From contig NZ_JBGKAC010000001.1 of assembly GCF_041361465.1 (NCBI RefSeq), forward strand, positions 1,674,001 through 1,738,000: a DNA stretch of 64,000 nt, written 5' to 3'. The stretch is from Halobaculum sp. MBLA0143. Lineage in GTDB: Archaea; Halobacteriota; Halobacteria; Halobacteriales; Haloferacaceae. A program made the position numbers and the translations under genes. The first letter of the stretch is position 1. The number at the start of each line of letters is the position of its first letter. The notes under the pieces were generated by a model. That model was not told where the DNA came from and ran no database searches. It saw only the letters and a program-made list of their open reading frames with translations. Positions 15,295-25,126 of the stretch are shown in pieces.

Positions 15295-16870
15295 CCGGAC
15301 GCCGTCGCCGCGGGCGGACGTGTGTATCGTCGGCTCCGGTCCTGCGGGTGCCATCGTCGCCGCCAGGCTGGCCCGGGCTGACCACGACGTGGTCGTGTTG
15401 GAGGCTGGCCCCCGGTTCGACGAGGACGACCGGACCGAGCAGTTGGACGCCCACCTCCGGCCGGGTGAGGGGAACCCCTGGGAGATGGGCGGCGAGCGCG
15501 ACGCCTACACGGACGCCGGCGACCGCGACTACCCTCTGAACGCCGCCCGGGTGAAGGGGGTCGGCGGCTCCACCCTCCACTGGCAGGGGATGGTGATGCG
15601 GCTCCACGAACGCGACTTCGAGATGGAGACGCGCCACGGCGTCGGCACGGACTGGCCCATCGACTACGACGACCTCCGGCCGTACTACACGGCCGCCGAG
15701 TCGGAGTTGGGTGTCGCCGGCGCCGACGACAACCCGTACGCTCCACCCCGCGAGGAGCCGTTCCCGTTGCCGGCGTTCCCCCCCTCGCGGTCGGATTCCG
15801 TGTTCGCGGAGGCGTGTGAGTCGCTGGGGCTGGACATGCACAGCGTCCCGAACGCTCGCAACTCCGAGGCGACCGACGACGCGCCGGCGTGTGTCGGCTA
15901 CGGCACCTGCAAGCCCGTCTGCCCTTCCGGCGCGAAGTACACCGCCGAGCGGCACGTCCGCGCCGCAGAGGCCGCTGGCGCCCGGGTGATCGACCGTGCC
16001 CCCGTCCAACGGCTCGAACACGACCGTGCCGGCGACGCCGTCACCCGCGCCGTCTACGCCACGCCCGACGGCGCGACACACACCCAGACCGCCCGTCAGT
16101 TCGTCGTCGCCTGCGGCGGGGTCGAGACCCCACGGCTGTTACTCCTCTCTCGATCGGAGACGTACCCAGACGGGCTCGCCAACTCCTCCGGGGCCGTCGG
16201 GCGTTACTTCTTCGACCACCTGTTCGCCGGCGCCGGTGGCCGGCTCGACCGCCAGACGGACCAGAACCACGTCGGGTTCAACACGAGCGAGTGTCACCAG
16301 TTCTACGACGACGCCGAGCCGGTCGTCGGCACCAAGCTGGAGTTCCTCAACTACGCCGGTCCGTCGCCGGTGACGGCCGCGTTGGACGCCGACACCTGGG
16401 GTGACGACCTGCTCGCCGATCTCCAGCGCTCGTACGGCACCCACGCCGCCATGGGCGCGCTCGTCGAACAGCTCCCGCGCCGCGACAACCGGATCGAACT
16501 GGACTCCTCTCGCACGGACGACCACGGCAACCCCGTCCCGGAGGTCCACTGGTCGCTGGACGACCGGACCCGCGCCGGGCTCCGGAAGGCCAACGAGGTC
16601 CAACGAGCGGTGTTGTCGGAGTTGGGCGTCGAGCCCGACTGGGTCGTCGGCCCGGCGGACACCGGTCCGGCGTACCACCACATGGGGACGACCCGGATGG
16701 GGGCGGACCCGGACGAGAGCGTGGTGAACCCACAGCTCCGGACCCACGACCTGGACAACTGTTGGATCGTCGGCTCCAGCCCGTTCCCGACCGGCGGGGC
16801 GATGAATCCCACCCTCACTATCGCCGCTCTGGCCGTCAGGGCTGCCGACCGACTGGACGCAGAACTGTAG
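15278..16870 (+). CDS. GMC-family FAD dehydrogenase with a probable [3Fe-4S] cysteine cluster
   Basis: A 530-residue flavoprotein. CIVGSGPAGAIVAARLA is the FAD motif; VKGVGGSTLHWQGMVMRLH is the GMC signature; the C-terminal HHMGTTRMG and TGGAMNPTLTIAALAVRAAD contain the catalytic-domain His/Asn region. CVGYGTCKPVCPSGAKY has the C-x5-C-x3-C spacing of the cysteines that bind a [3Fe-4S] cluster in FAD-dependent glucose dehydrogenase. No signal peptide is present, so it probably travels with the Tat-bearing partner upstream. The substrate is probably an aldose or polyol oxidised outside the membrane; which one cannot be read here. It converges with tfb, with only 6 bases between the stop codons. 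Confidence 0.89.
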   Translation: MVTVGDRTPSPRADVCIVGSGPAGAIVAARLARADHDVVVLEAGPRFDEDDRTEQLDAHLRPGEGNPWEMGGERDAYTDAGDRDYPLNAARVKGVGGSTLHWQGMVMRLHERDFEMETRHGVGTDWPIDYDDLRPYYTAAESELGVAGADDNPYAPPREEPFPLPAFPPSRSDSVFAEACESLGLDMHSVPNARNSEATDDAPACVGYGTCKPVCPSGAKYTAERHVRAAEAAGARVIDRAPVQRLEHDRAGDAVTRAVYATPDGATHTQTARQFVVACGGVETPRLLLLSRSETYPDGLANSSGAVGRYFFDHLFAGAGGRLDRQTDQNHVGFNTSECHQFYDDAEPVVGTKLEFLNYAGPSPVTAALDADTWGDDLLADLQRSYGTHAAMGALVEQLPRRDNRIELDSSRTDDHGNPVPEVHWSLDDRTRAGLRKANEVQRAVLSELGVEPDWVVGPADTGPAYHHMGTTRMGADPDESVVNPQLRTHDLDNCWIVGSSPFPTGGAMNPTLTIAALAVRAADRLDAEL

Positions 16871-16876
16871 TCGAAG

Positions 16877-17848
16877 TCAGGCCGCGAGACCGCTCTCGGC
16901 CTCCAGCAGTTCGTGATAGCGGTTCCGGATCGTCACCTCGGAGATGTCCGCCACCTCCGACACCGCCGCCTGCGTGGTCTTCTCGTTCGTCAGCAGTGCA
17001 GCCGCGTACACCGCCGCCGCGGCCAGCCCGACCGGGGACTTGCCGGAGTGGATCCCCTTCTCTTTCGCGTTCGTCAACAGCTCCTTGGCCCGCAGTTCCG
17101 TCTCGTCGGACAGTTCGAGGTCGGAGGCGAACCGGGGGACGTAGCTCTCCGGATCCGCCGGCTTCACCTCGAGCTTCAGCTCCCGGACGACGTAACGGTA
17201 CGTCCGAGCGACTTCGTCTTTGCCGACCCGCGAGACCTCGCTGATCTCGTCCAACGAGCGGGGGACGTCTGCCATCCGCGCGGCGGCGTACGTACACGCC
17301 GTCGACACACCCTCGATAGAGCGGCCGGGCAGCAGGTCCTCGTCTAAGGCGCGTCGGTAGATGACGGAGGCCGTCTCCCGGACGTTCTCCGGGAGCCCCA
17401 GGGCCGACGCCATCCGGTCGATCTCCCCCAGCGCCTGCTTCAGGTTCCGTTCCTTCGAGTCGCGGGTGCGGAACCGCTCGTTCCACTTCCGCAGCCGACG
17501 CATCTTCTGGCGCTGCCGGGAGTCCAGCGACCGCCCGTAGGCGTCCTGGTCGCGCCAGTCGATGTTCGTCGACAGCCCCTTGTCGTGCATCGTGTTCGTC
17601 GTCGGGGCACCGACACGGGACTTCTCGTCTTTCTCTTGGGCGTCGAACGCGCGCCACTCCGGCCCACGGTCGATGTCGTCTTCCTCCACGACGAGCCCAC
17701 AGTCTGCACACACGCTCTCGCCGTGTGCCTCGTCGGTGATGACCTGCCCGCTACACTCCGGGCAGACGAGGCCGTCGTCCTGTTCGTTCTCTTCCGTCGT
17801 CGTCTCTTGATCCCGCCGCCGGGACCGAGTCGTTCGTCTCTCGCTCAT
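16877..17848 (-). CDS. tfb: transcription initiation factor IIB (TFB)
   Basis: A 323-residue TFB. The N-terminal zinc ribbon uses Cys29, 32, 47 and 50 (CPEC and CADC), followed by the B-finger/reader segment PEWRAFDAQEKDEKSRVG and two cyclin repeats (for example YRRALDEDLLPGRSIEGVS and GKSPVGLAAAAVYAAAL). The C-terminal repeat ends with a helix-turn-helix-like SEVTIRNRYHELL that reads the BRE next to the TATA box. Haloarchaea have several TFB paralogues with partly different promoters; this one cannot be assigned to a numbered paralogue without alignment. The ATG at 17848 begins the basic MSERRTTRSRRR tail. A ttaaat element about 80 bases upstream may be the promoter. Confidence 0.95.
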   Translation of the reverse strand: MSERRTTRSRRRDQETTTEENEQDDGLVCPECSGQVITDEAHGESVCADCGLVVEEDDIDRGPEWRAFDAQEKDEKSRVGAPTTNTMHDKGLSTNIDWRDQDAYGRSLDSRQRQKMRRLRKWNERFRTRDSKERNLKQALGEIDRMASALGLPENVRETASVIYRRALDEDLLPGRSIEGVSTACTYAAARMADVPRSLDEISEVSRVGKDEVARTYRYVVRELKLEVKPADPESYVPRFASDLELSDETELRAKELLTNAKEKGIHSGKSPVGLAAAAVYAAALLTNEKTTQAAVSEVADISEVTIRNRYHELLEAESGLAA

Positions 17849-18080
17849 GAGTGAATCGCGGCGCCGGGGCGAAACCCACGAGACCCCCCCGGGGCCTTCT
17901 CCGTGTCTACGGTTGTACACTCACCCTGTAGTTAAATCGGTCGGAGTCGGCCGGCGACACCGCGGTGGTACTACTGTGAGAAGCCTCCAGTGCTACTCTA
18001 CTCGTATTCAGAGAATACCCGCCGGTGTCGGGCCGCCTCGATTCGGTGGGTTCTCCAGGGTCGCGTTCCTCCTCGTGGGT

Positions 18081-18638
18081 GTGCTCGTCGCTGTTGGCTC
18101 CGGCAACCCGGTGAAGCGTGACGCCACGGCGGCCGCCCTCTCCGACCCGGCCGCCGACGACCGATTCGTGGACGCGACCGTCGTCCGGGAGCCGGTCGAC
18201 TCCGGCGTCGCAGAGCAGCCTCGCGGCGCCGCCGAGACCCGGCGTGGTGCCGTGAGACGGGCCGTCGCCGCCCGCGAGGCCACCGACGCCGCCGTCGGCG
18301 TCGGAATCGAGGGCGGCGTCGGCTCGTACGACCCCGTGGAGACGGCCGCCGGACCGGTCGGCGGTGAACTGTGTCTGCTCGTCTGGGCCGCCGTGACGGA
18401 CGGGACGGAGATGGGTGTCGCCGCGGGCCCGTCGATGCCGTTGCCTGCGCCCGTCGCCGAGCGGGTCGCGGACGGCGAGGAACTCGGTCCGGTCGTCGAC
18501 GACCTCCTGGACGAGTCCGGGGTCGCTCGTGGCCGCGGCACGTCCGGCGTCGTCACCGGCGGGCGCGTCGAGCGAGAAGCTGCCCTCCGGACGGCCGTCG
18601 CCGGCGCGCTCGCTCCGTTCCGGTCACCAGTCGAGTGA
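18081..18638 (+). CDS. DUF84-family inosine/xanthosine triphosphatase
   Basis: A 185-residue protein starting VLVAVGSGNPVKRDA, the SxNPxK nucleotide motif of the ITPase-like YjjX/DUF84 family, with an AVGVGIEGGVG segment and a C-terminal SGVVTGGRVERE. These proteins hydrolyse deaminated purine triphosphates (ITP, XTP) so that they are not built into nucleic acids. The GTG at 18081 is chosen because the fold starts there; the open frame continues far upstream through low-complexity spacer. A gtagttaaatcgg box is farther upstream, shared with the tfb promoter region. Confidence 0.87.
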   Translation: MLVAVGSGNPVKRDATAAALSDPAADDRFVDATVVREPVDSGVAEQPRGAAETRRGAVRRAVAAREATDAAVGVGIEGGVGSYDPVETAAGPVGGELCLLVWAAVTDGTEMGVAAGPSMPLPAPVAERVADGEELGPVVDDLLDESGVARGRGTSGVVTGGRVEREAALRTAVAGALAPFRSPVE

Positions 18639-18648
18639 GGTAGCCGGA

Positions 18649-19024
18649 ACGACCACCACGACCGGTGTCGTACCGCGAGGCACGACCGACGCGGTGCGGG
18701 CGGACCTGGAGGACGCCGGGGCGGAGCTGGGTGCCGAGCCCGGGCTCGTCGGCGGCGTCACCGGCGGGCTCGTCCGGGAGTGTCGCCGACGCGACGTGCC
18801 CCCTGCACTCCTGATCGTGGACGCACACCCGTACTTGCCGGACCCAACAGCCGCCGCAGCCGTCGTCGACGAGGCGCTAGGGCCGTTGCTCGGCTCCGAC
18901 GCCGACACGACGCCGCTGGCGGAGCGCGCAGAACGGATCGAACGCGAGATGGGTGGCACGACGGTCCCGCGCCGCCGAAGCACGACGCGAGGAACAGTCC
19001 GTCGACACCCGGATGTCCCGGTAG
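18649..19024 (+). pseudogene. remnant of a PAC2-family (proteasome assembly chaperone-like) gene
   Basis: The +1 frame from about 18649 encodes TTTTGVVPRGTTDAVRADL, then GLVGGVTGGLV and LLIVDAHPYLPDPTAAAAVV. This matches the C-terminal half of haloarchaeal PAC2 proteins. The N-terminal half (about 130 residues with the GLPGVGLVG motif) is missing; DUF84 coding sequence is there instead. After REM at about 18954 the frame runs on into nonsense, whereas the next frame continues as VARRSRAAEARREEQSVDTRMSR and stops at 19024, which looks like the normal C-terminal tail. So both a lost 5' half and a frameshift are seen. An assembly error at the frameshift cannot be excluded. Confidence 0.6.
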
Positions 19025-19029
19025 GCGGC

Positions 19030-20865
19030 TCAGTCGTCCGTCGGCGTCGTCTCCTCGAGCTCCTCTTCGTCGGCCTCTGCGACGGCGGTCGTGAGCGAGA
19101 CGTTCAGCGACAGCATCGACCCGACGCCGCCGACGACGGTGACGAGATTCTTCACCGCGTGGTCCAACACGGCCGCCGCGAACGCCGTCGCCGCCGGGAC
19201 GCCTCCCAAGCCGACGACGAACGCGGTGAAGGCGGCCTCGTACAGCCCGATTCCACCAGGCGACAACGGGAGCACCTTCGCCAGGTTGCCGACGGAGACG
19301 GCGAAGAAGCCGACCGCCAACAACGTCGGCACGGACAGGTCCACCGCCGGGAACGCGATCAACACCAGCAGTGCCGTCACTACGTCCAGCGTCCAGACGA
19401 CGACGCTGGAGGCGCCGATCCGGACGACCGACCGACGGCTGCCGGCGACCCGTTGGACGCCGGCGGCGAACTCCTCGATCACGCCGGCGACGTAGTCGGC
19501 GTACGAGTCCGACGACAGTCGACCCACGGCCGCCCGGGCGAAGTTACGCTCCGACCGGGCGGTGAACACGGTGACGAGCAACACCGCGACGGCGGCGACC
19601 CCGACGACGGCCGCTACCTGGACGGCTCGCTGGACTGCCGTCGGGGTCAACACGTCGCCGCCGACGTTGCCGGAGATGGCGGTCGCCAGGTCGGCAGTGC
19701 CACCGGTCGCCAACAGCCCCACGAGCACACCGCCGGCCATCGCGGTGATCGTCAGCAGGTCGAACACCCGTTCTGCCGCCAGCGACGCGCCGCCGGTCGG
19801 GTACGGGATCGACCGTCGGGTCTTCACCACGTACGCTCGGACGGCGTCGCCCGCCCGCGCCGGGAACACGAGGTTACCCGTCTGGCTGATGAACACGGCG
19901 CCAGTGAGGAACCCCAGCCGTTCTCGGTAGTCCAGCTCCGCGAGGATGTCGCGGTACCGGAGCCCACGGAGCGGCCACGAGGCGGCGTACACGACCGCGG
20001 CGGCGACGACCGGCGCCGGGTCCGCGCTCGTGAACGCGCGCTGCACCTCGCCCAACGGGATGTACACCGTCATCAGCCCGAGCGCGGCGACGGTGAACAG
20101 TAGTCCGACGAGGAACGTCACCCGGCGTGTCACCCGCGGGGCGACCGACAGCTGCCAGAACAGCCGGAGTACCTGGCTCCCCATGCCGAACACGTCCCGG
20201 ACGAGATCAACCTTCGAGTCACCCTTCGGCTCCCAGTCGACTGGGAACTCCGCGACCGCCAGCCCCTCGCGTTGGGCCCTGACGAGCAGTTCCGTGTCCC
20301 AGAACCAGTGGTCGTCTTCCACGTCCGCTCGGAGCCGTTCGAACGCCGGCCGGGACACGGCCTTGAACCCACACTGGTGGTCCCGCAGCTCCGACCGCAA
20401 CAGGAGTCGGACGATTCCGTTGAACCCGCGGCTCGGCACGCCTCGCTTCGGCGGCCGGTCGGCCTCCTCGCCCGGCATCCACCGCGAACCCGTCGCCACG
20501 TCCGCCTCGCCCGAGCGAACCCGTTCGACGAGCTCCTCCAGGTGGCGCATGTCGGTCGCCAGGTCCGTGTCGAAGTAGACGAGGGTGTCGCCGGCCGCGT
20601 GGTCGAAGGCGAACTCCAGGGCGCCGCCGCGACCCAGCCGCTCGTCGCTGTGGAGGTGACGGACTCGGTCGTCTTCGGCCGCGAGCCGGTCGGCGATCTC
20701 CGGGGTTCGGTCCTCACAGCCGTCTTCGGCGACGATCACCTCGAACGTCCCCGCCGGCAGGAACGACGCCAGCGTGTCCAGACTCACCTGGACCGTCTCC
20801 GCGATCGTCTCCGCCTCGTTGTACGCTGGGAGGACGACACTCACTTCGACGGCCCGTCCGGTCAT
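19030..20865 (-). CDS. aglD: AglD-like dolichyl-phosphate glycosyltransferase fused to a flippase-type membrane domain
   Basis: A 611-residue two-part protein. Residues 1-260 are a GT2 glycosyltransferase: VSVVLPAYNEAETI, EDGCEDRT, a DTDLATD metal motif, GFKAVSR and a DTELLVRAQ motif. Residues 270-600 hold about eight membrane helices of the lysylphosphatidylglycerol synthase TM / UPF0104 family (GNLVFPARAGDAVRAY and LPLSPGGIGLYEAAF). Haloferax AglD has this same fusion and adds the last hexose of the S-layer N-glycan via a dolichol-phosphate carrier. The ATG at 20865 has an AAGTACTT element at 20892-20899, about 30 bases upstream, so the longer reading to 21069 is rejected. Whether it acts on the S-layer here is an inference. 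Confidence 0.88.
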   Translation of the reverse strand: MTGRAVEVSVVLPAYNEAETIAETVQVSLDTLASFLPAGTFEVIVAEDGCEDRTPEIADRLAAEDDRVRHLHSDERLGRGGALEFAFDHAAGDTLVYFDTDLATDMRHLEELVERVRSGEADVATGSRWMPGEEADRPPKRGVPSRGFNGIVRLLLRSELRDHQCGFKAVSRPAFERLRADVEDDHWFWDTELLVRAQREGLAVAEFPVDWEPKGDSKVDLVRDVFGMGSQVLRLFWQLSVAPRVTRRVTFLVGLLFTVAALGLMTVYIPLGEVQRAFTSADPAPVVAAAVVYAASWPLRGLRYRDILAELDYRERLGFLTGAVFISQTGNLVFPARAGDAVRAYVVKTRRSIPYPTGGASLAAERVFDLLTITAMAGGVLVGLLATGGTADLATAISGNVGGDVLTPTAVQRAVQVAAVVGVAAVAVLLVTVFTARSERNFARAAVGRLSSDSYADYVAGVIEEFAAGVQRVAGSRRSVVRIGASSVVVWTLDVVTALLVLIAFPAVDLSVPTLLAVGFFAVSVGNLAKVLPLSPGGIGLYEAAFTAFVVGLGGVPAATAFAAAVLDHAVKNLVTVVGGVGSMLSLNVSLTTAVAEADEEELEETTPTDD

Positions 20866-20891
20866 CGTCTCCCGTTCGTCCGGCGCCGAGT

Positions 20892-20899
20892 AAGTACTT
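20892..20899 (-). promoter_or_regulatory. AAGTACTT promoter element of the aglD-like gene
   Basis: The palindromic AAGTACTT lies 27-34 bases upstream of the ATG, the expected TATA-box distance for a leaderless haloarchaeal mRNA. The same octamer precedes the tiny gene at 48741. Confidence 0.5.
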
Positions 20900-21134
20900 T
20901 CCGACCCCGCGCGACGTGTGTCTCGACGACTGACCGAGCGGCGAGCCGGGGGCACGCGAGGTCGGTGTGAACCCCACACGGAGTCGGGAACCGTTAACGG
21001 GCCGTACCGAGACGGACAGTCACGCCGGCTCGCCGCCGGTCGTGTGGCGGTCGCGTGGGGAACAATCACGAGACGGCGTGGTGTTAACCCGTCGTACCAA
21101 ACGCCCTTTTTCGGTGGCGTTCGTGTGAAACAGT

Positions 21135-21383
21135 ATGAGCGCCACCACGGCCGCGACGGCAGAGACGGAGACGAGCCTCAACCAGAAGCAACGGCAGATC
21201 CTGTCGTACCTCCGCGATCACGCCGACGACCAGACCTACTTCAAGTCGCGGCTGATCGCGGAGGACCTGGGGCTCACTGCGAAGGAGGTCGGCGCCAACA
21301 TGACCGCGATCCGTGACGGCGAGTTCGACGTGGACGTCGAGAAGTGGGGCTACTCCTCCGGGACGACCTGGATGGTGACCTGA
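21135..21383 (+). CDS. small winged-helix-like protein (DUF7123-type)
   Basis: An 82-residue protein with LNQKQRQILSYLRDHADD, then TYFKSRLIAEDLGLTAKEVG and a C-terminal WGYSSGTTWMVT. The pattern helix, helix-turn-helix, beta hairpin is a compact winged helix. I recall this as a haloarchaea-specific conserved family (DUF7123) with no proven function. DNA binding is likely from the fold. A cgccctttttcgg box sits about 27-33 bases upstream of the ATG. The next gene, pstB, converges on it. Confidence 0.82.
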   Translation: MSATTAATAETETSLNQKQRQILSYLRDHADDQTYFKSRLIAEDLGLTAKEVGANMTAIRDGEFDVDVEKWGYSSGTTWMVT

Positions 21384-21408
21384 CACGACGTGCCGCGACC
21401 CGACGGAG

Positions 21409-22431
21409 CTACCCGAACTTCCCGGTGATGTAGTCTTCCACCCGTTGGCTCTCCGGATTCTCGAAGATCTTCTCCGTGTCGTCGTACTCCACCAGCTGTC
21501 CGCCCGTGAGGAACACGGCCGTCTGGTCGGAGATCCGCGCCGCCTGCTGCATGTTGTGGGTGACGATCACGACCGTGTACTCCTCGGCGAGATCCTCGAT
21601 CAGGTCCTCGATCTTCGAGGTGGCGATGGGGTCCAGTGCCGACGCCGGCTCGTCCATCAGGATCACCTCCGGGTCGACAGCCAGACACCGAGCGATACAC
21701 AGTCGTTGTTGCTGGCCGCCCGACAGCCCGAGCGCGTTGTCGTCCAACCGGTCGCTCACCTCGTCGTACAGCGCCGCCTGCTTCAGTGACCGCTCCACGA
21801 GCCGTCGTTCCCGTTCGGAGTCGTCACGGCCCAGGAGCCGGGCGACCAGCCCGGTGTCGATCTCCCCGTGTTTCCGCGGGCCGTAGCTGATGTTCTCCCG
21901 GATCGACTTCGGGAACGGGTTGGGGTGTTGGAACACCATCCCCACCCGTTTGCGGAGTTCGACGAGGTTGACACCGTCCTGGTAGATCTCCTCCCCGTCC
22001 ACCGTCACGGAGCCATCGATACTGGCACTCTTGATCCGGTCGTTCATCCGGTTGAGCGACCGGAGGAACGTCGACTTCCCGCAGCCGGAGGGGCCGATCA
22101 GTGCCGTGACGCTCTCTCGTGGAATGTCCACCGACACGCTGTCGATTGCCTGTTCGTCACCGTAGTGTACGTCCAGGTCCGTCGTGGAGATCGCCGCCGA
22201 TCCGTCGAACTCGTACTCCGTCCACTCCGCCCGGGACTCCTCGTGACTCTCGCCTTCGGTCGTGACCCGACCCCCAGCGCTCGTCTCGACGCTCGGTGAC
22301 TCCGTCTCCGTGACGGTACTGTCGCTGGTGGTGCCGCCGTCTGCCATCGCGTCCGTGTCGGTGTCAGCGTCGGTGTCACCCGGCGTCCCCGGGGTGTCGG
22401 TGCCCGTCGTGGTGCGTGTGTCGTCTGTCAT
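21409..22431 (-). CDS. pstB: phosphate ABC transporter ATP-binding protein PstB
   Basis: A 340-residue ATPase with Walker [10 protein letters not shown], the PstB-specific LRSLNRMND and [11 protein letters not shown] segments, signature LSGGQQQRL, Walker [14 protein letters not shown] and H-loop [10 protein letters not shown]. It powers uptake through PstC/PstA. The first ~85 residues, before [16 protein letters not shown], are an acidic Thr/Asp-rich extension not found in bacterial PstB; such tails are common in haloarchaeal cytosolic proteins. The ATG at 22431 lies 2 bases after the pstA stop, so it is the last gene of the pstSCAB unit. Confidence 0.96.
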   Translation of the reverse strand: MTDDTRTTTGTDTPGTPGDTDADTDTDAMADGGTTSDSTVTETESPSVETSAGGRVTTEGESHEESRAEWTEYEFDGSAAISTTDLDVHYGDEQAIDSVSVDIPRESVTALIGPSGCGKSTFLRSLNRMNDRIKSASIDGSVTVDGEEIYQDGVNLVELRKRVGMVFQHPNPFPKSIRENISYGPRKHGEIDTGLVARLLGRDDSERERRLVERSLKQAALYDEVSDRLDDNALGLSGGQQQRLCIARCLAVDPEVILMDEPASALDPIATSKIEDLIEDLAEEYTVVIVTHNMQQAARISDQTAVFLTGGQLVEYDDTEKIFENPESQRVEDYITGKFG

Positions 22432-22433
22432 AG

Positions 22434-24041
22434 TTACTGGTCTCTGTCGAGCTTCCGCCGGAAGTAGACGCGCGACGCGATACCGATCGCGTAGAAGCCG
22501 AGAACGACCAACAGCAACACGAGCGCCGTCCCCCAGCCGAACGCCTGGGTCTCGCCGACTCCGGCGGTGATGACGGCGTACAGCTGGTACGGCAGCGCCG
22601 ACCCCGCCTCCAACAACGCCGGGTTGGTGACGAACGGCGGCGACGCCTGGAGCTGGAACGAGCCCAACACCGCCGGTGCGCTGGACGGGAACGTCGCCCC
22701 CGCCGCGACCAGGAGGATCGGAGCCGTCTCGCCGGCGATCCGGCCGACCCCGAGGATGACCCCCGTGATGATCCCCGGCATCGCCGCCGGCAACACCACA
22801 GACCGGATCGTCTGCCACCGGTTGACGCCCAAGGCGACGCTGGCGTCGCGGTACTCGTCCGGCACGCTCTTGATCGCCTCCCGGCTCGTGATGAGACACA
22901 ACGGGAGGAGCATGAATCCGAGCACCAACTGCCCGACCAACAACGACCGCGTGTCGTTGAACCGGGGGACGAGGAAGGCGAGTCCGAAGAGTCCGTACAC
23001 GACGCTCGGTGTGCTCCAGAGCCCGTTCGTCGCCACCTCGACGCCCTGGGTGAACCGGCCCTGCTCGGCGTACTCCGTGAGGAACACCGCCGCGCCGACT
23101 GCCAACGGGACGGAGAAGCTCACGGCGCCGACGACGAGCCAGACCGTGCCGACGATCGCCGGGAACACCCCGGGCTGAATCCCCAGCCCCTGTGAGGGGT
23201 TGGTGACGAACGGCCAGTCGATCCCGGAGAGACCCACGGTGAACCCCTCCATCATCGGACCGAAGCCGCGGATCGCGACGAACCCGATCAGCGCCGCCAA
23301 CACGGCGATCATCGCGGCCGCGTTCATACTGATCAACAGGAACGACCCCTGTTGGCGGCCGCGGGTGCCGAAGCCGGCGTGCGCCTTCGCACCGCTCCAG
23401 GCCGCCAACAGCCCGCCGCCCATCGCGAACACCGGCACGACCGCCTGCGACGGGAACTCCGCGATCAGCGTCTCCGGGTCGTACACCCACTCGGGCCCGA
23501 TCACGCCCGCCAGCAGCGACAGCCCGACGACCGCGACGAGCGTACCGACCGGAACCGTCGAGCCGACGTCCTCGCCGGCCCGGAGCCCGATCACGAACGC
23601 CGCGACGGCGGTCACGACCCCGAGCGCGACGCCACCGACCGCGCCCAGCCCCAAGACGGCGCTGCCCAACACCGACCCGGTCGCCAGCCACAGCAGACTG
23701 ACGATCGCCATCGGCACCGCTCCGGTGTACGGGTCCGGCGCCGTGTCGGCGATCCCGGCCCGCGACACCAGCCCGAGGGCGGCGACGCCGACGCCGGCGA
23801 CACCCATCGCCAGCCCGAACGACTGGTACAGTCCGAGTCCGAGGATCCGTGTGCTGCCGGTCTCCGTCACCCGGAACAACGTCGTCACGCCCAACGAGAA
23901 GGTGACGACGCTCAGCCCGACCAGACTCGCCGCCACCCGTTCGTACACCGTGGTGTCGCCGGTGACGAGTGCCGACTGTTCTTCGCCGTCCGTGACGCCC
24001 AGCGTCCCGCCGTCCGTTCGCGTGTCGTCTGGGTCGCTCAT
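22434..24041 (-). CDS. pstA: phosphate ABC transporter permease PstA, with extended N-terminus
   Basis: A 535-residue membrane protein. The C-terminal ~300 residues are the usual PstA permease: [33 protein letters not shown] and the EAA-like loop [18 protein letters not shown], with [16 protein letters not shown] afterwards. The N-terminal ~200 residues add about six further helices and acidic loops, so the protein is much longer than bacterial PstA (about 300). Long PstA forms are usual in haloarchaea as far as I recall. It overlaps pstC by 4 bases and ends 2 bases before pstB. Confidence 0.94.
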   Translation of the reverse strand: MSDPDDTRTDGGTLGVTDGEEQSALVTGDTTVYERVAASLVGLSVVTFSLGVTTLFRVTETGSTRILGLGLYQSFGLAMGVAGVGVAALGLVSRAGIADTAPDPYTGAVPMAIVSLLWLATGSVLGSAVLGLGAVGGVALGVVTAVAAFVIGLRAGEDVGSTVPVGTLVAVVGLSLLAGVIGPEWVYDPETLIAEFPSQAVVPVFAMGGGLLAAWSGAKAHAGFGTRGRQQGSFLLISMNAAAMIAVLAALIGFVAIRGFGPMMEGFTVGLSGIDWPFVTNPSQGLGIQPGVFPAIVGTVWLVVGAVSFSVPLAVGAAVFLTEYAEQGRFTQGVEVATNGLWSTPSVVYGLFGLAFLVPRFNDTRSLLVGQLVLGFMLLPLCLITSREAIKSVPDEYRDASVALGVNRWQTIRSVVLPAAMPGIITGVILGVGRIAGETAPILLVAAGATFPSSAPAVLGSFQLQASPPFVTNPALLEAGSALPYQLYAVITAGVGETQAFGWGTALVLLLVVLGFYAIGIASRVYFRRKLDRDQ

Positions 24042-25126
24042 CCGTCACCCTCCAGGTTGCGCTTCATCCGCCACTCGACGAGCTGTGAGACGACGCTGAT
24101 GACGGCGACCGTGGCGAACAGGATGACGCCCGCGCCGTACAGCGCACTCAACTGCGTCTCCGTCGCGTTGCCGTACTGGCTGGCGATCACACTCGTCAGG
24201 GTCTCCCCGTTGAAGAACACGTCGTACAGCGGCGCCGGGAGGTTCTGACTGTGACCCAGCATCACCGTCGCGGCCATCGTCTCGCCGAGAGCCCGACCGA
24301 CGCCCAACAGGACGGCCGCGGTGATCCCCGAGAACGCCGCCGGCAGGGTGACGCTCTTCATCGTCTGCCAGTCTGTCGCGCCGACCGCCAACGACCCGGA
24401 CTTCATCGAGTCCGGCACGGAGTCGATGGCGTCCTCGGCGACCGTGACGACCGTCGGCAGCGACATCAGCCCGATCACCAGCCCGACGGAGAACAGACTC
24501 CCGTAGCTCGTCCCCAACACGTCGAACGTGTACTGGTTGATGACGACGAAGCCGATGAACCCGTAGACGATCGACGGGATGCCAGCGAGGATCTCGACGC
24601 CCGGCTTGACAACCTCCCGGGCCCAGTCGGGGGCGATCTCTGCGATGAACAACGCGCCCGCGATGCCAAGCGGACCCGCGATCGACACGGCCAACAGCGT
24701 CGTCACCACGGTCCCGTAGATCATCGGGACCATCGAGAAGACCTTGTCGCGGGCCGCCCAGAACGGCTCCGAGGTCTTCGTCAACATCCCCAGTCCGGGG
24801 ACGGAGACCCCCAAGACGGTGTCGCTCATCGCCCGTGCCGCCGGGATCGACTCGACGAACACGAACACCGCGATCAGTCCCAAGACGAGCACCGTCGAGA
24901 CCGTCGCCACGAACGTCAGCGCCCGGGCGGTCGTCGCCTGGTGGCGGCCCCAGCCGTACACCACAGTGGAGACAGTAACGAGCAACGGGACGGCCGTCAG
25001 TGACGAGTTCAGTAAGAACAGTACGAGAGTCGCCACCAACGACAGACCACCGACCGCCTGCAACACGGCGCCTCGGTCGGTCACGTCCACGTCGGCGATG
25101 CGACGCCCGATCTCAGTCGTTGCCAT
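24038..25126 (-). CDS. pstC: phosphate ABC transporter permease PstC
   Basis: A 362-residue permease with about eight membrane segments. [36 protein letters not shown] and the EAA loop [23 protein letters not shown] followed by [15 protein letters not shown] are PstC signatures. The first ~90 residues add two to three helices before the PstC core, as in PstA. It overlaps the pstA start by 4 bases. The start ATG at 25126 is preceded by a 294-base gap from pstS, so it may be co-transcribed with pstS or have its own weak promoter. Confidence 0.95.
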   Translation of the reverse strand: MATTEIGRRIADVDVTDRGAVLQAVGGLSLVATLVLFLLNSSLTAVPLLVTVSTVVYGWGRHQATTARALTFVATVSTVLVLGLIAVFVFVESIPAARAMSDTVLGVSVPGLGMLTKTSEPFWAARDKVFSMVPMIYGTVVTTLLAVSIAGPLGIAGALFIAEIAPDWAREVVKPGVEILAGIPSIVYGFIGFVVINQYTFDVLGTSYGSLFSVGLVIGLMSLPTVVTVAEDAIDSVPDSMKSGSLAVGATDWQTMKSVTLPAAFSGITAAVLLGVGRALGETMAATVMLGHSQNLPAPLYDVFFNGETLTSVIASQYGNATETQLSALYGAGVILFATVAVISVVSQLVEWRMKRNLEGDG

